Source: Hybos culiciformis (taxonomy: Eukaryota; Arthropoda; Insecta; Diptera; Hybotidae). From it: DNA of 64,000 nucleotides. Where the stretch lies: contig OZ023275.1 of assembly GCA_964007475.1 (NCBI GenBank), positions 34,033,381 to 34,097,380 of the forward strand. Reading direction: 5' to 3'. Under the pieces are notes generated by a model, which saw only the letters and a list, made by a program, of their open reading frames with translations, was not told where the DNA came from and ran no database searches. This document shows positions 40,681-52,007 of the stretch, one piece after another; positions within the stretch are counted from its first letter, which is position 1; each line of letters begins with the position of its first letter. Position numbers and translations under genes: made by a program.

Positions 40681-40944
40681 ATATCGTCTGTTAAGAAATG
40701 AAACAACGTATAATGAAAAGTATAGTTTCGAATAATTTGAATTTAAAGATTTGAAAATTAAAAAAAACGTATGAAAAAATATCAAGTAGCGTACAATTTT
40801 CATCTAAAAAACACATTTTAATCAACATTAAGAATATTGCAAAGTAGTTGTACTTATAAAATCGAGTACGAGGAATCGAATGGTGCTATTGTCAAATAAT
40901 GACGTATAAATGTCATACGTTGTTTCATTTCTTAGCTACGATAT
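40681..40944. mobile_element. Short inverted-repeat element (MITE-like)
   Basis: The terminal arms ATATCGT...TAAGAAATGAAACAACGTAT (40681-40711) and their reverse complement (40915-40944) enclose about 200 bases of AT-rich DNA. Twenty bases match exactly next to ATATCGT. No target duplication is clear. It lies just downstream of the hAT-like foldback. Confidence 0.5.
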
Positions 40945-41051
40945 GTAGTTCATTTTGCCTAAATAGGTATAGGTACCTAGCTAAATTAACAATGTTGTGC
41001 TTTCTCCAGCGTGTCCTAGAAACTTGAGGGCATTTTCAGTCATTACCCTAA

Positions 41052-41180
41052 TCTAAGAAACTAATTGAAGAAAAACTATGTGGATTAGCTAATCCAGATC
41101 TAAGCCAAGATAAATTTATTTATGAAATTTCTTCATCAAAAGAACAATTATTCACTATCGGGAAACGATCCGGTGCATAA
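41052..41180 (+). pseudogene. Orphan coding-like fragment
   Basis: A 40-codon open stretch ends in TAA at 41180. It reads as ordinary protein: a LIEEKLCGLANPDLSQ segment, then DKFIYEISSSKEQLF, and a basic end, with codon use unlike the AT-rich flanks. There is no start codon, a stop lies just upstream (41049-41051), and AG at 41056-41057 could be an acceptor. It may be the last exon of a gene I cannot trace or a fragment of a retroposed or broken gene. I do not recognise the protein. Confidence 0.35.
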
Positions 41181-41800
41181 TCTACTTCTTTGAGTAGATA
41201 GGTATGGTATTATAAAGAATAGATGTATTTGGTGAATTCTGAAATTAAGATATAAAATAGTGTCCTAAAACCAACTCCGGCATATAAATTTCAAGGCATC
41301 TACGAAAAAAAAAAAACAATACCTATATTTAAAGCATCTCGACTCGAAGGCATAAAAATAATAAACATATATGAAAATTCCTATAGAAAAGCATGATGTT
41401 AAAAAGTGTTTTGATAACGAAGTGTACAAGATATTTATAATAAACAAACTTAAAAAAAAAAGCATACAAATTTAAAATTGTTTTTTTTACATTATTTTTT
41501 CCTTATTGTGCTTTTTTTTCTTAGATCTTAGAAATTTTGTTGACGCTGCAACGCTACTGCTTCACCTGCATTATTAGATAAAACAAATAATTTTGTTAAT
41601 ACTAGTACAGGAAGAGGTAGTAGATATTTCTTGAAAGTCAAAAATTAAAAATTTAAATTTTATATTATTTCTAAAAACCATCATGTTTAAAAGTGTATAT
41701 AACCGAGAGCAGAGATGCCACTTTTTTTCACTATGTAAAAAAAGACCACTGACCAACCACCAGTCCACCCGCCCGCCCGCTGCCCCCCACAAAAATCAAT

Positions 41801-42232
41801 CGCGGACAAATGACATTTTGCAAAATGACATTTGTCCGCTAAAAAAACTGAAAAATCAATCGCGGACAAATGACATTTTGCAAAATAACATTTGTCCGAT
41901 AAAAATTTAAAATTTCAATCGCGGACAAATGACATTTTGCAAAATGACATTTGTCCACTAAAAATTTGAAAAATCAATCGCGGACAAATGACATTTTGCA
42001 AAATGACATTTTGCAAAATGACATTTGTCCGCTAAAGTTTGAAAATTCAATCGCTGACAAATGTCATTTTGCAAAATGTCATTTGTCCGCTCATTTTGAG
42101 ACATTTGTCCGCGGCGTGTCATTTAACAATCGCGGACAAATGTCATTTTGTAAAATGACATTTGTCCGCGAAGTTTTCTATACAAATTTCATCGCGGACA
42201 AATGTCCCGCGGACAAATCTCACGGCGCCAGT
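41801..42232. repeat. Array of 60-bp palindromic repeats (GGACAAATG family)
   Basis: Six units start at about 41801, 41861, 41920, 41979, 42052 and 42131. Each is a near-perfect palindrome of about 40 bases (GCGGACAAATGACATTTTGC then its mirror), separated by about 20 AT-rich bases. The last part (about 42157-42232) matches, in reverse orientation, one end of the inverted repeat at 35338-35433, including the terminal GGCGCC. The array ends about 398 bases before the start codon of PIWI copy 2. It could be an expanded foldback element or a local satellite. Confidence 0.9.
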
Positions 42233-42629
42233 TGAACCTTTGCAAGAAATATATTTTATATTTTGTCATAAAGTAGACGCTGTTTACAGTTGTGTCTTAT
42301 TTTTATTTTTTTTAGCTTACAAAAAAAAGCTTTTTTCTTTTCTGTTTTTTTGTTTTTCAATTCAAATTTCATTACATTAGGCAAGAGTGACGTAGACAGA
42401 GACAACGTAATAAAAACATTTTAAGAACGAACAGTTTCTTTGAATTCATTTTTTAATAGTATTCGAAAATAAAAAAAGTAAATAAATTAAAGAAAAAACG
42501 TGAGTTTTGAAAATTAATTTTTTTTTTTCAATTAAAAATATTCCTATTTTGTTTATCCTGAGAACATTTACGGAACAAAAACTATTTTTTTTTTTTTACA
42601 GATTTAAAAAAAAAAATAAAAAACAAAAA
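42233..42629. other. Upstream region of PIWI copy 2
   Basis: An AT-rich leader contains a T-rich tract ending in ACAG at 42597-42600, about 30 bases before the ATG, so a 5' UTR intron is possible. No other feature is seen. Confidence 0.35.
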
Positions 42630-45600
42630 ATGTATCCCGGCGGTCGAGGTAATCTAATTCGTCATTTTCTCGAATCTCAGTCTGAGGATGGTGGTCCTGG
42701 CAGTTCAAATGACTCAACTGATACACCATCAGATCCATCTGAACACGGTAGTTTTGGTAGGGGTAGTGCGGGAAGGGAAAAGGATTCCGGTGACAGTGGT
42801 CTTGATGGCAGCCCATTGTTTTGTTTGCCCAGAGCTTTTGGTCGTGGTCGGATAGTTGATTTAATATCAAAATCATCAGATTCATCTGGTTCATCAGTAA
42901 TTCGTTCAATATCACCATCGTTACAAATCAGTGGTCGCGGCAGACCACAATTTATGCTCGATGAATCAAAAGTACTAAGAAGTGAGAAAATTTTAGCGAC
43001 AACCTATTCGAGCAGTGGAATTGAAGTTTCACAATTTAAAGATGATTCAGAATTTTCAGAATTTAAAGATGATTCGCAATCTAAAGATGCTGTAATTGAA
43101 GGAATTAAGGATATTAAAATTGATGATAAACAACAACAGGACACAGAAGAGGAAGCTCCAGTTATAAAACGTGGGACTGCAGGTGAGATTAAACTTAATA
43201 AAAAAAAAATAAAAATTATGATGATAATAATTTTGGTAGGTAGTACCTTAGTAGGTATAGGTAACTACCTATCCATATCGCCGGTTTGTAACTAATTTAT
43301 TTAAGTATCTTCTTTTTGAATGTGTAATTAATGAATTGCTTAATATATTAACTAAAACGTTAAGGTTGGGCAAAGGTAAGTAGGTTAGGTAAGGTAAAAA
43401 TAAATCACAGACATATTCACGATAGCGTCTTCAATATAGGTATTCGAACTATCGACTACTTAGCTTTATGTTAGATTTATTTATACGTGAGACTTTAGGG
43501 TCTCCGTTTTATTTTTTATGTCAACAGTCCTATTTATTTGATAGATACCTAATACTTATAATTTATTACTTAATTCCCCCATTATTCGAATCTTTTCAAA
43601 TTCCGATTGAATTTCTCTACTTCAGGGGTTGTTATTGATGCCGCCACTAATTACATTCGATTACATTCAGATAAAAACAAAGGCGTTTTTGAATATGAAG
43701 TAAGATTTGATCCAAATATTCATTCTCGTGCTGTTCGTATGAAATTATTGAATGAACACAAAGAGAAATTTGGGGGAACAAAAACATTCGATGGAACCAC
43801 ATTATATTTACCAATACTGTTATCAGATAAAATAACAATATTTGAGTCGATTCAAGTAGAAGAAAGAATTGAAATAAAATTGATTTATAAACGAAAGAAA
43901 CCATTAAAAGACTGCATTCATTTGTATAATGTACTTTTTGATCGTGTAATGAGGACTTTGAATTATGTTCGATGTCAACGAAAACAATTCGATCCAAGTG
44001 CTCCGAAAATTATTCCACAACATAAGTTGGAAATATGGCCAGGCTACATAACTGCAGTAGATGAATACGAAGATGGAGTTATGTTATGCTGTGATGTTTC
44101 ACATCGAGTTTTAAGCACTCAAACAGTTTTGGAATTCATGAAAAATTGCTATCGAAAAGATTCTCAAGGTTTTCAGGTATGGATAATTTTTTTTTTAATT
44201 TCAAATATTTATTTTCTACAAATTTTCGTAATTTAATTTTTATGAATTTAACAGGTAGGAAAATTATTTTATTCGTTATTTTCAGATTTTTTTTTTTTTT
44301 ACTTTAATCCATACAAAGTATTTAACATTTTTTCATTTATTTAATATTCTGTAATACTCAATACATAAGTTAGATCCGTTCTTTTGTGAGTTATCCATGT
44401 CACAATTTATATGCGAAAACAACAGCAACTATGATTTTAGATAACAAATCACCATATCTATCTTTATCTTGTGAAGAATTTTAAAAGAAGGTATTTTTTA
44501 AGTATTAATATACATAACTAGTAAGATTAATAAGTGATAATTATTTAAAAAAAAAATTATGTATCTGATCAAAATGTATAGTATCCTTTAATCAATCGTC
44601 TTGAATCTCTAGGCTACTTAATTTCAAAATTTCAACCAAATACACCAAGCGGCTTAGGCGTGATTGAGGACAGAGCAACAGAGAAATAATATTTTAATTT
44701 TTATTTATTAAATTAAATAAAATAGTCTTAGTTTAACCTAATTTTTATTGTGATATTTTTCATTGATCTGTGATGCAGATAATAGCAATTTTGAGAAATC
44801 TCAATTTCGTCAATTTTTCCACTCCACTGTGAGACAAATTTGGGCATTAATTTCGACTACTTCGACAATCTTTCACTTTTAAAATTGTTTTTTTTTTTTG
44901 TTTAGTTTGTTTTATTCTAAATATCAATATTTTTAGTTTATTAAATTAAAATAATACAAATGTATAATACCTACTTATCTGAATTAAAGTATTTTTTTTA
45001 TAGGAAAACATTAAAAAATCCATTATTGGTTCAGTTATTATGACTAGATACAATAATAAAACTTATCGCATTGATGACATTGATTTTAATAGCAATCCGC
45101 AATCAACATTTCGCTCTAGAGATAAAGACATTAAATATATTGATTATTATAAATCTCATTATGACATTGAGATTAATGATTTTTCGCAACCTCTTTTGAT
45201 TAGTATTGAAAAACGTCGTGTTTCAAACAAAGAATCTATGGAAGAAATAAGATTTTGTTTAATACCGGAAATATGTTATTTAACAGGTTTAAGCGATGAG
45301 CTTCGTAATGATTTCAAAGTATTAAAAGATGTAGCTACTTTTACGCGAGTAACACCAAATCAAAGAATTCTGGCTTTGAAAAAATTTTACACAAATGTTA
45401 ATGGTTCAAAAGAAGCTAAGGAAATTTTAGATAATTGGGGTCTTAGATTGGAAAATAATGTCGAAAATATAAAAGCACGTCAATTACCAGAGGAAATTGT
45501 CACATTTGCTCATAAAAAATTTTCAGTTGGTGTGAATGCTGATTTTGGAAAATATTCGACTAATAATCAATTGATTGAAGTTGTTAACTTAAACAATTGG

Positions 45601-46906
45601 GTATTAGTTTATATGCACGAAAATTCTAACATAGCAACTAATTTTATCGAACACATGGAAAGAAATTCTAGACCGATGGGAATTGTAGTTTCTAAACCTA
45701 GACTTATTGTTGCTCCAAATGATCGAACTGATACATATGTGACATTATTACGACAAAGTATTAAATCAGAAACACAAATTGTTGTATTAATTGTTCCAAC
45801 TTCACGTGATGATAGGTACTCATCGATTAAAAAAATATGCTGTGCAGAGATTCCAGTACCAAGTCAAGTAATAAATGCAAGAACATTAAAAAATGAGGCA
45901 AAGAATCGATCGATAGTTCAAAAAATTGCTTTACAAATAAATTGTAAACTTGGAGGTAAAATATTTTCTAGATCAAAATTTAGATTTTTTATTTTGCTTG
46001 AATTTTTTTTTTTTTTATTTTTTTTATTTCATTTAATTTTTTTATTTTTTTTATTTCATTTAATTTTTTTATTTCATTTAATTTTTTAATTTTTTTTATT
46101 TCATTTAATTTTTTTATTTTTTAATTTTAATTAATGTTTTATTTATACAAAATATTGTAGGATCCTTGTGGAGTATCAATATTCCTCTGCCTAATGCAAT
46201 GATTTGTGGTATTGATTCCTATCATGATGCTGGTCGTAAAGGGAATTCAGTTGCCGCGTTTGTAGCATCCACAGATTCCAAGTATACAAAATGGTATAGT
46301 CGAGCTGTTATCCAAACCAAAAGTGAGGAAATTGTAAATGGACTAAGTGTTAGCCTTAAAATGGCATTGGAAAATTATAAGAAAGTAAATGGAAAATTAC
46401 CAGACAAAATAATTATTTTTCGCGATGGCGTTGGTGATGGTCAATTACCTCTTGTCAGAGATTATGAAATACCGCAGCTAGAAAAAGCGTGTGATTTTGA
46501 AAAAAATAATTATAAACCTAAAATAACATTTATTGTTGTTCAGAAGAGGATTAATACTCGTGTCTTTTTCGATTCTGGAAAAGAATTGGTGAATCCTAAT
46601 CCAGGTGTCGTAGTAGATCACACAATTACCCGACGTTTTATGTTTGACTTCTTTTTGATTCCACAATCTGTTCGACAAGGTACTGTTACACCGTCTCATT
46701 TTATAGTAGTTTATGATACAGCAAAAATGGAACCAGATATAATCCAACGATTGAGTTATAAATTATGTTTTTTGTATTACAATTGGCCAGGAACTGTGAG
46801 AGTACCTGCTTGTTGCCAATACGCCCATAAATTGGCATATTTAGTTGGAGAAAACGTTAAACGTCCAACATCAGAAACTTTGGCAAATAAATTATTTTAT
46901 TTGTAA
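42630..46906 (+). CDS. piwi: PIWI-clade Argonaute, tandem copy 2
   Basis: Exons 42630-43182, 43626-44176, 45004-45955 and 46161-46906 encode 933 residues. Exons 2, 3 and 4 have exactly the lengths of copy 1 (551, 952 and 746 nt), so the two arose by duplication. The N-terminus is Ser/Asp/Gly-rich with RG motifs (GGRGN, FGRGS, FGRGR, SGRGR) but is otherwise unlike copy 1. The PAZ, MID and PIWI domains are complete: slicer residues D704 (GIDSYH), D774 (FRDGVGDGQ) and H908 (YAHKLAYL), MID pattern Y..IKK.CC....PSQ, C-terminus LFYL. The role is piRNA-guided silencing by family. Intron 3 contains an AT-rich tandem repeat. The gene is convergent with the 3-oxoacyl-CoA reductase gene. Confidence 0.92.
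46011..46124. repeat. TTTATTTCATTTAATT tandem repeat in PIWI copy 2 intron 3
   Basis: Several imperfect copies of a TTTATTTCATTTAATTTTTT unit fill most of the intron. The matching intron of copy 1 lacks them. Confidence 0.8.
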
Positions 46907-47129
46907 GCGATTGGGCACATATTTTAGTGTGCAGTCTTACAACTCCGAAAAAAAAATATTTTTTGAGAACAGATTCATGTACATAATTCATAATAGAATT
47001 AGATATTTTCAGATTGACCAGAAAACATGATGTATTATAAGATGGACAAAAATTAAAATTTATATATACCTTTATATATTTCTTTTTAAGTTTATATAAC
47101 TCTTATATTATGTAAACACTTGAAATGTG

Positions 47130-47135
47130 AATAAA
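47130..47135 (+). promoter_or_regulatory. Candidate poly(A) signal of PIWI copy 2
   Basis: AATAAA lies about 225 bases past the stop codon, in the short convergent gap before the reductase gene. Confidence 0.45.
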
Positions 47136-47284
47136 AAACAATTTTAAGAAATTTGTTCATTTCCAAGTGTAATTTCTTAAATTAAACAATTACTATAGGT
47201 TAAATTATAGATAAATTATTAAATACAAAAGTTACTGCTTAGATCAAACACAAAAGATTTTATGAAAATAATTTAATATTTTAT

Positions 47285-47290
47285 TTTATT
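47285..47290 (-). promoter_or_regulatory. Candidate poly(A) signal of the reductase gene
   Basis: TTTATT reads AATAAA on the minus strand, about 75 bases beyond the stop codon. Another copy at 47353 is probably too close to the stop. Confidence 0.4.
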
Positions 47291-47366
47291 TTTCAACGGT
47301 AATATATTAATAAAGAAGGAAAGCGTAGGTAAATTATAATCCTTATTATAATTTTATTTCTTTGAA

Positions 47367-49772
47367 TTACTGCTGTTTTTCAACTTTTCGAAGAGCCCTA
47401 TTCCTAGTAGCTACCAATTGCTTCATGACATAATTATTAGCAATAGAGTCTGTTGTGAAAGATGCAATTGCATCGATAACTAATTTCATTAAAGCATGTG
47501 GTAAATATCCTGTAGTATGATAGGAATAACCCAAAGTACTTATAGCAGATGCTACATAAGTATCAGCTGAAGGTGCCATCAATGTTGGCTTTTTGATTTT
47601 AGTCATATTTGAGCAGACGAATCCTGGTAAAACACTCTGAATGTAAATTCCTTTTGATTTATATTCTGTATTCAAATCATCTGAAAATTTGTCAACAAAT
47701 GCTTTTGTTCCAGAATAAAGAGCCAATAAAGGATTAGGAATTTTCGCTGACATTGAAGAAATGTTTATGATAACACCTCGTTCTCTCTGAACCATGGCGG
47801 GCAAAATTAATTTACACATATGAGTAACGGAGTGTATATTACATTCTATTATGTCCCGTAGAAATTTTTCATTTGCTTCTGCTGTTACAAGAAAATATTC
47901 TGGATTTGGATAACTTATTCCAACATTATTAACCAATATTCCAATTTCAATTCCTTGTAATTGTTCAGCAATTGATCGGTAAATTTCTGAACCAGTTGTA
48001 AAATCAGCAACAATTATTTTTATTTCTACTGGATGAACTGAAGCTAAAAGAAAGGAGTCTTAATAAATAATTTCTTAGAAAATGAGAAAAATCTTACTAA
48101 TTTCCTTTGAAACGTTTTCTAATTTATCTATTGATCGGCTGATCAACACTAAATTAATACCCTTTTTAGCCAACTGAAAGTAAAATTCAATTAATTTAAC
48201 TTAAATCTGTTAGTAACTTTATAATTTTATAAACGAGTCTAGAATGTTTAAAAAAAGTCATAAATATACAAATAACATTTTTTTTTTTCAATGAATAAAT
48301 TTTTTACAATTTAATAAACAATATACGACACAAAGTACACCGTAGAGCTGAGTATAAGTTCTTTATTATTTTTTAATTCCTACGTTTATGTTTACTTTGG
48401 AACAATAATTATGAAAGTCAATAAAAATTTGTAAAATTATTGATTTAAAAAAAAAAATCAAATGATAAAATTAAAATAAATTAGGTAATTAAGAAAACAT
48501 TTTAATTTTTAATTATGAGATAAAAATTTACTTCAGTTAGAGGTTTAACCTGACTTTAAGGGGATAAAGTAAAACATGAGTGTAAGGTCAAAGATAATCT
48601 ATGCAACATCGTTTTGCGGATATTTGAAAAAATCAAAACTGAATGGTTTAATAATTATGATATTTGCTCCACATATCTATCTTCATTGAAGAACTAAAAA
48701 GTGCAAAATATGACTAAACTTAAAATTCTTTTCGTAATGAGTTGATATCGGATTCTATCTCACGCTTATTAAAAGTGAACGCTTATATATTTTTTATTTA
48801 TTATGGTTTTAAAAATAAATTGCAATAAACTTACAAATTCATTTAGAAATGGATAAATCAACAATTTAAGTATACCTATGAATATTTAATATTTTGAAAG
48901 AGCCATAAAAATAATATTTTGTGAATATGTAAATTGAATATAAAGAGTGCATACGTTTTCCATGACTTTTGTAATTCCAAAAGTTTTTAACATAATTTTG
49001 TTAAATACTTAAAGTTTTCGAAAATTTTGTCTTATTTGTGTGTCTTGTCTGCATAATTACATATACATTATACGAACTTCTGCTTAGAAAAATATATATT
49101 ACGAACAAATTCCTTTACTTTCGTTTATTCTAACTACAAAAACTTTTTTTTTATCCCTCATTTCTTATGAAATTATAATATTCACTGATATCGACCGGTC
49201 GGACAGTCAAGGAGGTAAGGTATATATAACTCTGTGAAAGGCTTTTTTTTATATTCTTTCAAGAGGTTTCTTTTTAATGTTTAAGCAATCATTCTAAAAT
49301 ATGACTGAAATTGTTGTAATTTTAATGTCCTTCACCTTGAACTCGCCTTAAAAAAGTTTTGGTGACGGTGACATTATTATTTTTTCTATGCATTTTCCTA
49401 TTAAATAAAATATTCTAAACACTCAATGTTATCTCGATCGGTTTGATTTAACAAATTATCTACATACCGCTTTAGCATAAGCTTTTCCTATACCATCAGT
49501 TGCTCCGGTTACCACTAAAATTTAAAATTGCATATATTTTTTCAGTTTGATGAATTCTCATATATTTTTTCAATAATAAAGAACATTAACTTACCAGCCC
49601 ATTTTCCCATTTTCTTTAGATCCATTTTAGAACCTAGAAATTTTGGACCAATTAAATTTTCATAAAACCATGGCACTACACGTTTAATTAATTGAAAAAT
49701 TACAATTAAAACACAAAAACTTGAAACGAAGCAACAAGAAGTCATTTTTGGAACGATTTGATTATCTCCCAT
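47367..49772 (-). CDS. HSD17B12: Very-long-chain 3-oxoacyl-CoA reductase (HSD17B12/spidey type)
   Basis: Exons 49772-49595, 49514-49468, 48173-48098 and 48043-47367 encode 325 residues, the usual length. The hydrophobic N-terminus (about residues 12-35) would anchor it in the ER membrane. The short-chain dehydrogenase fold shows the NAD(P) motif TGATDGIG (62-69), NNVG (139-142), the structural N169, S197, and YSGTK with Y210 and K214; the catalytic tetrad is complete. The LVNNVGISYPNPEYF and PGFV regions match the HSD17B12 / insect spidey group, which reduces 3-ketoacyl-CoA in fatty-acid elongation and may act on steroids. The last basic residues resemble a lysine-rich ER retention tail, though not a strict KKXX. 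A 1.3-kb intron lies between exons 2 and 3. Confidence 0.9.
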
Positions 49773-52007
49773 ACAAAATAATGAATGTCATTCGATTTTT
49801 AATTTCAACAAAAGAAGAATGAAAAAATAAAATATTTATTTATTTTTATTTTTTTTTTTTTATTCAAAATTTTCTAATTATTATTCAATTGACGATTAAA
49901 AAAATTTCAATAATTTTTTTAGTTTTAATTTTTTTTTTTTTTGTATAAGTGAAGTAGGTATAAATTTTCATTGTGTTCATATGTATATCGGATTTTGGAA
50001 GAGAAATTTTTAAAAGTGTAAGTGCAACCGGCATATATTTTAAAAAAAAAAATTTAAAGAATATAATATAAACTAGGAATTTTGACGTCAACAATAAAAA
50101 ATATACCTATTGTATTTCATAAATGAAGTATCAGGACCTTTTTCTACGGCTACACTCTACATCTGTACCATATACCTACTAAGTTTTATTAAAATCAATT
50201 GTTAATCCCCAGTACTAACCACATACTAATTTTGATCGAAATCCATTAAAACTTAAAAAAAAAAAATTCTTAAAATTATATTAAATTTTAACGAAAGTCG
50301 TGGGTTCGATTCCCACCTCGGAATGGAATTGAATTTGTGTCAATTTTTCAATTTATACACTTGAATTAAGTTATTTGTTTGTAAATCTTGGAAGGACTAT
50401 TGATCGTAGTTTTAGTGCCAGACATTTAGAAATTCATCTGCAATTATTTTAAAATAATTATTGCAAAAATACACATATTCAAACTGACATTACCACCTAC
50501 CACCAAACAGTTTAAAAATTTATCTTATAAAATAATTTTCTTTTCCAAATTGGCGTATCCTACCATACATATTAAGATAGTTATATGAAATTAGAATTAC
50601 TATATTACTAGAACGACTCTAGAACGAATAAATGAGAATGTGACAAGCGCATAACGTATTCTTTATGCGTATACAATACTGAAAATTAAATTATAAACAT
50701 TTTAAAATAAAAATATAAAACTCTATCGAGGGTTCAAAGATTTTAAACATAATATCAATGTATGTACACATAATATCATAACAGTACAAATTTCAAGTAT
50801 GCAGAGATACAGAGAAAATATTCGAAAAAAAAACCAAAATTGTGCGCGCGCATAAAAATGTTATTTATATATATATGAATATTTTCATGTTGATAAGAAA
50901 TAGGGCAAAAATATTTTAGATACTATTTTCATTTTCATTGCTGTTAAGAGCATAATATCAAACAAAAAGTTACATGTATCTAATTCGATACACCTACCTA
51001 ATATTAATAATAAACAATTTTAATATGTTTTTATTCAGTTCGATAAAAAATTTGTAATCGATTTTAAACTAATTAACTCCCCGATTAGAAGAAGACTCAA
51101 AACTGAAAACCGATTGTGATTTCGATGAAAGTTTTTATATGAGTAGATAGATGTTGATTGAATGAATTTTCAATAAATTAAAGCTCGGATTGTTACCAAG
51201 GATTCGGACAAAATAAATAATAAATAAATAAACAAATTTGAATATAAACGTTTTCAAAACGGACTAAAAAGTGCACAATAAAAAATAATTTCTCCTAGCT
51301 CCATATAAATTCGTAACCCCATACAGAATATTTGTGATTGCAAATTTTTAATAGCTATGAAAATACTTGTAAAATTTAAAAGAAATTTGATTTGCAAAAA
51401 CATCCCTAAAAAAAATTAATTCAAATTTCTAATTTTGTTCCTAACCAGGGTTTATTTTTGTTTAATCGTTTTATTTTTGTTTGAAAATCATTTAATTTAC
51501 AAAATCATTGAAATTTTTTTTTATTAAAATCCATTATGCATACTCATAACAACATAACAATAATGTATAACATATTTGATTTCCGATTTCCCCTTATTAT
51601 ATATAGTTTTCTAGTTAGTTTTGTAATATTTTTGTTTTTATTTTCACATTGTAAGATACCATATAGGGAAGTTTTTTTTATGAGTACATTATATATAGAA
51701 AAATAAGTCATATAGTCGGTGTTATATTAATAGATATTACGCATTTTTTTGATGCAATATACTTACTACTCAAATTAGTCAAATTTGAAAAATATTAAGC
51801 TTTCAAAGCGGCTCGTACAATCTTAATATACTTTTAATAATAATTTATTATTATTACAGTACAAACAGTACTATATATAAGTTAATCATAATTTCAATAA
51901 AAAAAAACGAAAAAATATATATATATTATTTTTATCACTTAAAATTTAATTCACACTGCATATAAGTATAAAAAGTGTGCTATACATATATATTTTATTC
52001 TAAATAT
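49773..52007. other. Intergenic region
   Basis: I see no gene. It holds a truncated SINE (listed separately), T/A runs and short TA-rich steps. It should contain the promoter of the reductase gene near its left end and the 3' UTR of the 52-kb gene near its right end. Confidence 0.5.
50296..50392 (+). mobile_element. Truncated tRNA-derived SINE
   Basis: A T-arm-like box, GTGGGTTCGATTCCCAC (B box GGTTCGATTCC), is followed by CTCGGAATGGAATT and a tail (CAATTTTTCAATTT, CACTTGAATTAAGT) shared with a longer copy at 53634. The 5' half with box A is missing, so this is a truncated copy and not a tRNA gene. Confidence 0.7.

Noticed and set aside
40269..40706. A 145-codon minus-strand frame
   Set aside because: It runs through the foldback element and its poly-A/T loops, so it is an artefact of the inverted repeat.
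41801..42232. CRISPR-like regular spacing of repeats
   Set aside because: The repeats are themselves palindromic, the spacers are near-identical AT-rich linkers, and this is an intron-containing animal genome. It is a palindromic tandem array.
41683..42235. Open frames across the GGACAAATG array (also 35188-35427)
   Set aside because: They are repeat translations on both strands with no start context or conserved domain.
42604..42918. A minus-strand frame over PIWI copy 2 exon 1
   Set aside because: It is the antisense of a Ser/Asp/Gly-rich coding exon, with no independent support.
50297..50316. A tRNA gene at GTGGGTTCGATTCCCAC
   Set aside because: Only the T arm is present; there is no anticodon or acceptor arm. 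The tail matches the SINE at 53634.
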